From: Zea mays
Taxonomy: Eukaryota > Streptophyta > Magnoliopsida > Poales > Poaceae
Assembly (NCBI RefSeq): GCF_902167145.1
Contig: NC_050104.1
Span: 109,069,849-109,133,848, forward strand
Reading direction: 5' to 3'
Length of the DNA stretch: 64,000 bases
Shown in pieces: positions 1-8,469 of the stretch. The position numbers and the translations under genes are program-made. The first letter of the stretch is position 1. Each line of letters begins with the position of its first letter. The notes beneath the pieces are model-generated. The model was given only the letters and a program-made list of their open reading frames with translations, did not search any database and was not told where the DNA came from.

Positions 1-1
1 C

Positions 2-898
2 GTGTTCTTTCACATCATCGGCACGCCAGCCGTCCGGAGCCCCGAAGGGCTCCAAATAACTAATGACAGCGAGGGCCACCGCATAGTCAACCTAATCATG
101 ATCGAAGACTGGCGAGCACCAATAACCCTGTTCCTACAGGGGTACTATCATCCAACCGACATCAGCGAGGCCAAGCGCCTCAGACATCGAAGCCGGGACT
201 TCGCACTGATTGAAGGCCAACTATACAAGAAAGGGGTCAGTCAGCCAATGCTTAAGTGCGTCACCGAAACCGAAGGCATCCAGATCCTACGCGAAGTCCA
301 CAGTGGCACGTGCGGCTCACACGCAGGGCCAAGGGCCCTAGCTGCTAAGGTGATCCGCCAAGGTTTTTACTGGCCCGTAATGATCTGCGCCGCAAATCGG
401 GTCACAAGGTCCTGCGAAGCCTGCCAGAAGTTTTCTCCTCGGTCAGGCAGCCCCTCGCAGTATACAAAGCTGATCGCCCACACATGGCCTCTCCAGCGCT
501 GGGGCCTGGACATTGTCGGGCCCCTGCCCACCGCTCAGGGGAACCTTAAGTTCGCCTTCGTCGCTGTCGAGTACTTCACCAAATGGATCGAGGCAAGGGC
601 TGTTTCCACAATAACGTCAAAAACTGCCCAGAAATTCTTTTGGCAAAATATCGTTTGCCGCTTCGGAGTACTGTCTGAACTAACAGTTGACAACGGCAAG
701 CAGTTTGACAGCCAAGACTTCAAGGATTTTTGCTTCTCCATTGACACCAAGCTTGCCTTCGCCTCAGTCTATCATCCGCAGTCCAACGGAGTCGTGGAAC
801 GCGCCAATGGGAAAATCTTCACAGCTGTCAAAAAGATGCTCCTCCATGAAAAAAGGGCAGATGGACCGATTTGTTACCCGAGGCAGTCTGGGCACTGA
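2..898 (+). pseudogene. Pol C-terminal part: integrase zinc-binding and catalytic core (outer Tat element)
   Basis: This is the 3' part of a gypsy Pol polyprotein; the true start is upstream of the window. The HHCC zinc-binding region is visible as HSGTCGSHAG followed by CEACQ (about residues 99-141). The DDE core is visible as LDIVGPLP (about 168), TVDNGKQF (about 229) and VVERANG (about 266). Integrase would insert the cDNA into chromosomal DNA in the nucleus. The frame is lost just after the catalytic Glu, near an A-run at 848-854, and the normal C-terminal sequence resumes in another frame at 871. This indicates a one-base indel and an inactive copy. Confidence 0.9.
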
Positions 899-1332
899 AC
901 ACAACTGAGTGCAGGGCGACCGGGTTTACTCCTTTCCACCTTCTATACGGATCGGAGGCCATGACCCCACAAGAAATAAAACATGGGTCCCCGCGAACAG
1001 TTCCATCAGCCGTCCCCGACGTGGACGAGCCAACTTCAAAGGATCTCATCGACGGAGACCGAGTCTTCGCCGTGCAGGCCCTAAACAAATACCAAGCCCA
1101 GACAAAAGCATGGCGCGACCACGCAGTCATCCCGAGGGAATTCAGCGAAGGGGACCTCGTACTCGTCCGAACAACTCGGACAGAGTCCAGGGGCAAGCTG
1201 GAGCCCAAGTGGGAGGGCCCCTTTATAGTCAAGACGAAAGCTTCCCCCAGCGCTTACAGGCTCACAACGCCAAACGGCGAAGACCTGGAGCACTCCTGGA
1301 ACATCGACAACCTCCGCAAATTTTTTGTTTGA
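871..1332 (+). pseudogene. Pol extreme C-terminus (integrase tail), frame-shifted continuation
   Basis: This continues the integrase after the frameshift near 850-870. The motifs WALNTTECRATGFTPFHLLYG and KWEGPFIV are the usual end of the gypsy integrase core and its GPF/Y-type C-terminal module. The ORF ends at a TGA just after SWNIDNLRKFFV, where Tat-lineage Pol proteins normally stop. No chromodomain follows. The next 600 bp hold no further sense ORF, only a tandem repeat and the end of the antisense gene. Confidence 0.85.
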
Positions 1333-1576
1333 CTCATCACGGCTGATTTCGCCCTTGTAATTCGCAAAAACAATCTTATACCGGCCCGCACTCTTTTCCT
1401 CCTGGGGGGTGAGGTTTTTAACGAGGCAGAGCCATGTAATATATGTGTGAAAAATCCCCCGCAAAAACATGCGTCGAAAAAAGACCGCGGCGACGGTCTT
1501 CGACATTCGACCAATACGAGGTCACCGCGAGGCTAAGCGCTAGCCACCCTCGCGTGCGACAAATCCGCGCAGAAGT

Positions 1577-1775
1577 CGCCTAAGGGTGCAGCCGGACTAG
1601 CACAACAAGTGCGAAAAAACCGAACTCTACCGCGAAGACTATCCGCGCAAAAGTCGCCTAAGGGTGCAGCCGGACTAGCACAACAAATGCAAAGAAACCG
1701 AAGTCTACCGTGTGGACTATCCGTGCAGAAGACGCCTAAGGGTGCAGCCGGACTAGCACAACAAAAGCAGAAACG
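1577..1775. repeat. 78-bp tandem repeat, about 2.5 copies, in the 3' region of the outer Tat element
   Basis: Copies starting with cgcctaagggtgcagccgga begin at 1577, 1655 and 1733, so the period is exactly 78 bp. The sequence before 1577 (ccgcgcagaagt) resembles the end of another unit. The unit is a multiple of three, so the plus-strand reading repeats every 26 codons, but the short ORF there has no recognisable domain. Confidence 0.85.
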
Positions 1776-1938
1776 ACAACATCAAACCGTCCGCGCCAAG
1801 ACCGACTATACGCGCACCAGCACAGCATAACAAAACACACCAGACCAAGTACACAACGCCTTTGCAGGCATAGACAAGCGAGGGCACACAACCTCATCAT
1901 ACAAGCCTTTACACATATACAAGCAAGGGCACCACACT

Positions 1939-2409
1939 CTACATCGGCTCAACCTTAGGAATAATTCCCATCTCCCTATAATTAAATAACATTATCCTAA
2001 GCTCCTCACCCGCAAAAAGACTTCGCAGTTCCCCTTCACCCGTACTCACGGCGGCCGGCAAAGACAACAGTTCCTGTCGGCCAGCCCTACTCACTCGAAG
2101 CCGACCCCCCTCCGCCCCACTAACTCTACGCTTCGCAACCGCCCTTCGTCGCCGGCGCCCGGTGCTAGGACCAGGCACATCTTCTGTGTCCGCGGCGTGC
2201 GGTGAAGCCTCCGCCGCAGCCACATCCAAGGCCGCAAAATAGTCGAAGTCCTCCTCCGACGACTCCTCAGTCCACTCAACCGAGCTCCCAGAGTCAGCAA
2301 AATCAGAAAACTCAGATGCAGATTCACCACATTCATTACCACCATCCGCGGTCGAAGCCGCCAAAAATTTAGTAGTGGCGGTTGCGTGCGCCGGCCCAAA
2401 ATCTTGAAC
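1939..2409 (-). CDS. Antisense gene of the outer Tat element, last exon
   Basis: This is the last coding exon of the antisense gene and ends at the TAG at 1939-1941. The encoded segment is acidic in its first half (EESSEEDFDYF) and then carries a strongly basic run (GRRRRRAVAKRR) that could act as a nuclear localisation signal (inference). A splice acceptor tgcgcag lies just upstream at 2410-2416. The frame is open throughout. I do not recognise a domain here. It belongs with the Transposase_28-like domain because all the pieces share strand and order and are joined by GT/AG junctions. Confidence 0.55.
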   Translation of the reverse strand, partial: VQDFGPAHATATTKFLAASTADGGNECGESASEFSDFADSGSSVEWTEESSEEDFDYFAALDVAAAEASPHAADTEDVPGPSTGRRRRRAVAKRRVSGAEGGRLRVSRAGRQELLSLPAAVSTGEGELRSLFAGEELRIMLFNYREMGIIPKVEPM

Positions 2410-2475
2410 CTGCGCAGCAACCAAAATTCAGCAACATATCCAAAATTCCCTAACTATCTACACCCACTATGCCAC

Positions 2476-2760
2476 CTGCGGAGCCTCCGCCGTTGCCTCC
2501 GTCGTTGCCTCCGCCGCCACCGTTGCAGGATCTTCAGCGCTCGGCGTAGCGGCTGCGGGGGCATCAGGCGCGCATTCAGCGGTCTCTGGGGGCAGGTCTC
2601 CGCCGGCCGCAGCGGATGCGGAGGTATCCGGTGCGCCTTCTGCGATCTCCGGGGGCGGCTCCAGGGCGGCCCCGGACACGGCCTCCGCCGGGGTCGGCTC
2701 CGGGTCAGGCAGCGCGCTGTTCAACGCCCCGAAGTCATCCACCCTCTCGCCACGCGCCGC
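2476..2760 (-). CDS. Antisense gene of the outer Tat element, Ala/Pro/Glu-rich exon
   Basis: This exon reads between an acceptor (cttag at 2761-2765) and a donor (cag/gtggca, intron from 2475). The product is low complexity, rich in Ala, Pro and Glu, and probably a disordered linker. Reading past the donor meets a stop a few bases later, which supports a splice there. The implied intron to the last exon is only about 66 bp. No domain is recognisable. Confidence 0.5.
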
Positions 2761-2839
2761 CTAAGTCACAGCACACAAATTCAGCAAAAACCACATATAG
2801 CCCACATCCAGCAAACTCCAAACAAACGCCAAACGTTAC

Positions 2840-3062
2840 CTGAGCCCTCGCCGTCTCGGCCCGCTCCCTAACCACCTCGCGACCATGCGGACCCCACATC
2901 CGGTCGTAGATGGCTTCGGCGGATTCCTTCACTATGGGGTCCTCAACCTTGTAGATATCTCGCTCAAAGTCTTCGTCAGCTTGGTCGAAGACCTCGAAGT
3001 GCCGGCACCCTTCGCGAGAGAGCGCGTTCATCGCCCCCTCGCAGGTGACCAGGGAGGCATAC
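2840..3062 (-). CDS. Antisense gene of the outer Tat element, exon part downstream of the Sirevirus insertion
   Basis: This is the 3' half of an exon cut by the Sirevirus at 3063. The visible peptide includes CRHFEVFDQADEDFERD and MWGPHGREVVRERAETARAQ, which is charged and helix-like. The frame is open up to the duplicated target catac. A consensus donor (ctcag/gtaacg) ends the exon at 2840, with an implied 79-bp intron to 2761. Its other half is at 12502-13030. Confidence 0.55.
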
Positions 3063-4371
3063 TGATAGTCGCCTAGAGGGGGGGTGAATAGGGCGAAACT
3101 GAAATTTACAAATATAAACACAACTACAAGCCGGGTTAGCGTTAGAAATATAAACGAGTCCGAGAGAGAGGGCGCAAAACAAATCCCAAGCGAATAAGCA
3201 ATTGAGACATGGAGATTTGTTTTACCGAGGTTCGGTTCTTGCAAACCTACTCCCCGTTGAGGAGGCCACAAAGGCCGGGTCTCTTTCAACCCTTCCCTCT
3301 CTCAAACGGTCCCTCGGACCGAGTGAGCTTCTCTTCTCAAATCAAAGCCGGGAACAAAACTTCCCCGCAAGGGCCACCACACAATTGGTGCCGCTTGCCT
3401 TGATTACAATGGAGTTGTGATCTCAAGAACAAGTGAGAAAGAAAAGAAGCAATCCAAGCGCAAGAGCTCAAATGAACACGGCAAATCACTCTCACTAGTC
3501 ACTAGGGCTTTGTGTGGAATTGGAGAGGATTTGATCTCTTTAGTGTGTCTAGAATTGAATGCTAGAGCTCTTGTAGTAGTTGAGAAGTGGAAAACTTGGA
3601 TGCAATGAATGGTGGGGTGGTTGGGGTATTTATAGCCCCAACCACCAAACTTGACCGTTGGTTGGAGGCGTCTGCTCGATGGCGCACCGGACAGTCCGGT
3701 GCACACCGGACAGTTCGGTGCCCCTGCCACGTCATCACTGCCGTTGGATTCTGACCGTTGGAGCTTCTGACTTCTGGGCCCTCCTGGATGTCCGGTGCAC
3801 ACCGGACATGTACTGTTTGATGTCCGGTGCACCGGTATGGGCATGTCTGACGTCTGCGCGCGCTGCGCGCGCATTAAATGCACCGCAGGGAGCCGTTGGC
3901 GCCGAAAAGAGCCGTTGCTCCGCTGGTACACCGGACAGTCCGGTGCACACCGGACAGTCCGGTGAATTTTAGCGGAGCGGCTGCCACGCGAACCCGAGGC
4001 TGGCGAGTTCCGGAGACCGCGCTTCCTTGGAGCACCGGACATGTCCGGTGCACACCGGACAGTCCGGTGAATTATAGCGCGCCGGCTTCCGAGAATTCCC
4101 GAGAGTGAAGAGTTGGAGTTGGAGTCCTCTGGGCGCACCGGACACTGTCCGGTGTACACCGGACAGTCCGGTGCCTTCAGCCAGAGGTGCCTTCGGTTGC
4201 CTCGTTGCTCCTTTGTTGAATCCAAAACTTGGTCTTTATATTGGCTAAGTGTGAACCTTTTGCACCTGTATAACTTGAGTACTAGAGCAAACTAGTTAGT
4301 CCAATATTTGTGTTGGGCAATTCAACCACCAAAATTATTTAGGAACTAGGTGTAAGCCTAATTCCCCTTCA
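3063..4371 (-). repeat. Sirevirus 3' LTR (1309 bp)
   Basis: In element orientation it begins TGAAAGG-like at 4371 (TGAAGGG here) and ends CTATCA at 3063. A TATA box (TATAAATA on the minus strand) sits at 3627-3634. Upstream of it on the minus strand is an array of CACCGGACAGTCCGGTG palindromes (3675-4172). It is 19 bp longer than the other LTR because of one extra half-palindrome around 4153-4171. Confidence 0.95.
3675..4172. repeat. Array of CACCGGAC(A/T)GTCCGGTG palindromes in the Sirevirus LTR
   Basis: Perfect or near-perfect palindromes of the form caccggacagtccggtg occur singly or in head-to-tail pairs at about 3675-3721, 3790-3833, 3929-3963, 4034-4069 and 4135-4172. The same array is at +8149 in the other LTR, and related motifs occur in the unrelated LTR at 63540-63860. 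They lie upstream of the TATA box in element orientation, so a role as transcription-factor sites is plausible but inferred. Confidence 0.85.
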
Positions 4372-4372
4372 A

Positions 4373-5020
4373 TCTCCCCCTTTTTGGTGATTGATGCCAA
4401 CACAAACCAAAGCAAATATAGAAGTGCATATTTGAACTAGTTTGCATAATGTAAGTGTAAAGGTTGCTTGGAATTTAGCCAATATAACTACTTACAAGAT
4501 ATGCATGGAATGTTTCTTTCTTATGTAACATTTTGGACCACGCTTGCACCACATGTTTTGTTTTTGCAAGATTCTTTTGTAAATTCTTTTCAAAGTTCTT
4601 TTGCAAATAGTCAAAGGTAAATGAATAAGAGTTGCAAAGCATTTTCAAGATTTGAAATTTTCTCCCCCTGTTTCAAATGCTTTTCTTTTGACTAAACAAA
4701 ACTCCCCCTAAAATTAAATCCTCCTCTTAGTGTTCAAGAGGTTTGATATACCATTTTGAAATACTACTTTCTCCCCCTTTTGAACACAACATGATCTCAA
4801 TTGATAAATACTTCTTGGAAAACACTAAGTTTTGAAATAGGTGGTGGTGCGGTCCGTTTGCTTTGGGCTCATTTCTCCCCCTTTTTGGCATGAATCGCCA
4901 AAAACGGAATCATTAGAGCCCTCTAAGTAATTTCTTCCCCTTTGGTCATAAGTAAATGAGTTAAGAGTATACCAAAGACGAAATCCGGTCCTTTTGCTTT
5001 GGGCTTTTACTTTCTCCCCC
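4373..5020 (-). promoter_or_regulatory. Multiple polypurine tracts upstream of the Sirevirus 3' LTR
   Basis: On the minus strand the purine tract next to the LTR (4373-4386) has several look-alikes in the 3' noncoding region. On the plus strand they read tctcccccttttt or similar near 4661, 4702, 4770, 4874, 4934 and 5011. The first is the expected primer site for plus-strand DNA synthesis. Repeated tracts here are a published hallmark of Sireviruses. Two tracts (near 4874 and 5011) share a longer flank containing tttgctttgggct, so part of the region is duplicated. Confidence 0.8.
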
Positions 5021-5210
5021 AAAGACAAGGTCTTTTTCTTGGAGCGATGGCGAAGGATGAGTTACGGAGTGGAAGCCTTTGTCTTCGCCGAAGACTCCAA
5101 TTCCCTTTCAATATACCTGTGACTTGGTTTGAAATAGACTTGAAAACACATTAGTCATAGCATATAAAAGAGACATGATCAAAGGTACACTTATGAGCTA
5201 TGTGTGCAAG

Positions 5211-5828
5211 CTAGCAAAAGAAATTTCTAGAATCAAGAATATTGAGCTCATGCCTAAGTCTGGTAAAAGATTGTTCATCAAGTGGCTTGGTAAAGATATC
5301 GGCTAATTGATCTTTAGTGTTAATGTAAGAAATCTCGATATCCCCCTTTTGTTGGTGATCCCTAAGAAAATGATACCGAATGGCTATGTGCTTAGTGCGG
5401 CTATGCTCGACGGGATTGTCGGCCATTTTGATTGCACTCTCATTATCACATAGCAAAGGGACTTTGGTTAATTTGTAACCGTAGTCCCGCAGGGTTTGCC
5501 TCATCCAAAGCAATTGCGCGCAACAATGTCCTGCGGCAATGTACTCGGCTTCGGCGGTGGAAAGAGCGACCGAATTTTGCTTCTTTGAAGCCCAAGACAC
5601 CAAGGATCTTCCCAAGAACTGGCAAGTCCCCGATGTGCTCTTCCTATTAATTTTGCACCCCGCCCAATCGGCATCCGAATAACCAATCAAATCAAATGTG
5701 GATCCCCGAGGGTACCAAAGCCCAAACTTAGGAGTATAAGCCAAATATCTCAAGATTCGTTTTACGGCCGTAAGGTGTGATTCCTTAGGGTCGGATTGGA
5801 ATCTTGCACACATGCAAACGGAAAGCAT
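5211..5828 (-). pseudogene. Sirevirus pol C-terminus: RNase H, separated by a premature stop
   Basis: This is in the same frame as the pol ORF at 5838-8402, separated only by the TGA at 5838-5840. The copia RNase H motifs are clear: GYSDADWAGC, SWASKKQNSVALSTAEAEYIA, and DNESAIKMADNP with HIAIRYHF. The segment ends with the usual DIFTKPLDEQSF tail and a normal stop at 5211. The upstream stop means this copy makes no full-length Pol without readthrough. Confidence 0.9.
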
Positions 5829-5837
5829 AATGTCCGG

Positions 5838-8456
5838 TCAAGATGCACATAAATAAAGCAATGAACCAATCATCGACCGGTATACCTTTTGATCCACGGA
5901 CTTACCTCCCGTGTCGAGGTCGAGATGCCCATTAGTTCCCATAGGTGTCTTGATGGGTTTGGCATCCTTCATCCCAAACTTGGTTAGAATGTCTTGAGTG
6001 TACTTCGTTTGGCTAATGAAGGTGCCCTCTTGGAGTTGCTTGACTTGGAATCCTAGAAAATACTTCAACTCCCCCATCATCGACATCTCGAATTTCTGTG
6101 TCATGATCCTACTAAACTCTTCACATGTAGACTCGTTAGTAGACCCAAATATAATATCATCAACATAAATTTGGCATACAAACAAGTCATTTTCAAGAGT
6201 TTTAGTAAAGAGTGTAGGATCGGCCTTGCCGACTTTGAAGCCATTAGCAATAAGGAAATCTCTTAGGCATTCATACCATGCTCTTGGGGCTTGCTTGAGC
6301 CCATAAAGCGCCTTAGAGAGCCTATAAACATGGTTAGGATGCTCACTGTCTTCAAAGCCGGGAGGTTGCTCAACATAGACCTCTTCCTTGATCGGTCCAT
6401 TGAGGAAGGCACTTTTCACGTCCATTTGATAAAGCTTAAAGCCATGGTAAGTAGCATAGGCTAATAATATGCGAATTGACTCAAGCCTAGCTACGGGTGC
6501 ATAGGTTTCACCGAAATCCAAACCTTCGACTTGGGAGTATCCTTTGGCCACAAGTCGAGCTTTGTTCCTTGTGACCACACCATGCTCGTCTTGCTTGTTG
6601 CGGAAGACCCATTTGGTTCCTACAACATTTTGGTTAGGACGTGGAACTAAATGCCATACCTCGTTCCTTGTGAAATTGTTGAGCTCCTCTTGCATTGCCA
6701 TCACCCAATCCGAATCTTGAAGTGCTTCCTCTACCCTGTGTGGCTCAATAGAGGAAACAAAAGAGTAATGTTCACAAAAATGTGCAACACGAGATCGAGT
6801 GGTTACCCCCTTATGAATGTCGCCGAGGATGGTGTCGACGGGGTGATCTCGTTGTATTGCTTGGTGGACTCTTGGGTGTGGCGGTCTTGGTTCTTCCTCA
6901 TCCTCCTTTTCTTGATCATTTTCATCTCCCCCTTGATCATTGCCATTATCTTGAGGTGGCTCATCTTCTTGATTTTGCCCTTCATCAACTTGAGCCTCAT
7001 CCTCATTTTGAGTTGGTGGAGATGCTTGCATGGAGGAGGATGGTTGATCTTGTGCATTTGGAGGCTCTTCGGATTCCTTAGGACACACATCCCCAATGGA
7101 CATGTTCCTTAGCGCGATGCATGGAGCCTCTTCTTCACCTATTTCATCAAGATCAACTTGCTCTACTTGAGAGCCGTTAGTTTCATCAAACACAACGTCA
7201 CATGAGACTTCAACTAGTCCAGTGGACTTGTTAAAGACCCTATATGCCCTTGTGTTTGAGTCATAACCAAGTAAAAAGCCTTCTACAGTCTTAGGAGCAA
7301 ATTTAGATTTTCTACCTCTTTTAACAAGAATAAAGCATTTGCTACCAAAGACTCTAAAATATGAAATGTTGGGCTTTTTACCGGTTAGGAGTTCATATGA
7401 TGTCTTCTTGAGGATTCGGTGAAGATACAACCGGTTGATGGCGTAGCAGGCGGTGTTGACTGCCTCCGCCCAAAACCGATCCGAAGTCTTGTACTCATCA
7501 AGCATGGTCCTTGCCATGTCCAATAGAGTTCGATTCTTCCTCTCCACTACACCATTTTGTTGTGGAGTGTAGGGAGAAGAGAACTCATGCTTGATGCCCT
7601 CCTCCTCAAGCAAGCCTTCGATTTGTGAGTTCTTGAACTCCGTCCCGTTGTCGCTTCTAATTTTCTTGATCCTTAAGCCGAACTCATTTTGAGCCCGTCT
7701 CAAGAATCCCTTTAAGGTCTCTTGGGTTTGAGATTTTTCCTGTAAAAAGAATACCCAAGTGAAGCGAGAATAATCATCCACAATAACTAGACAGTACTTA
7801 CTCCCGCCGATGCTTATGTAAGCAATCGGGCCGAATAGATCCATGTGGAGTAGCTCAAGCGGCCTGTCGGTCGTCATGATGTTCTTGTGCGGATGATGGA
7901 CTCCAACTTGCTTCCCCGCCTGGCATGCGCTACAAATCCTGTCTTTCTCAAAATGAACATTTGTTAATCCTAAAATGTGCTCTCCCTTTAGAAGCTTATG
8001 AAGATTCTTCATCCCAACATGGGCTAGTCGGCGGTGCCAGAGCCAACCCATGTTAGTCTTAGCAATTAAGCATGTGTCGAGCTCAGCTCTATCAAAATCT
8101 ACTAAGTATAGCTGACCCTCTAACACACCCTTAAATGCTATTGAATCATCACTTCTTCTAAAGACAGTGACACCTACATCAGTAAAAAGACAGTTGTAGC
8201 CCATTTGACATAATTGTGAAACAGAAAGCAAGTTGTAATCTAAAGAATCTACAAGAAAAACATTGGAAATAGAATGGTCAGGAGATATAGCAATTTTACC
8301 CAATCCTTTGACCAAACCTTGATTTCCATCCCCGAATGTGATAGCTCGTTGGGGATTTTGGTTTTTCTCATATGAGGAGAACATTCTTTTCTCCCCAGTC
8401 ATATGGTTTGTGCACCCGCTGTCGAGTATCCAACTTGAGCCCCCGGATGCATAAAC
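5838..8456 (-). pseudogene. Sirevirus pol: protease, integrase, reverse transcriptase (ends at premature TGA)
   Basis: The open frame runs from just after an in-frame TAG at 8457-8459; the first Met is at 8402. Protease is marked by [10 protein letters not shown] immediately before that Met. From the Met, the integrase HHCC is H123, H127, C157, C160, and the DDE core is MDLFGP (D188), RSDNGTEF (D251) and VVERKN (E287). A long acidic linker rich in E, D, Q and N follows (about 440-520). Copia RT (RVT_2) runs from about residue 575 with [10 protein letters not shown]. The frame stops at 5838-5840 directly after SLLYLCAS, inside the conserved stretch leading into RNase H. Gag (frame ending at 8470) is in a different frame, so Pol expression would need frame change or reinitiation. 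Confidence 0.92.
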
Positions 8457-8469
8457 CTACAAAACAAGT

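Noticed and set aside
1577..1775. CRISPR-like repeat arrays (also 41868-42207 and 50673-50900)
   Set aside because: These are contiguous tandem repeats without unique spacers, in a plant genome, inside retrotransposons.
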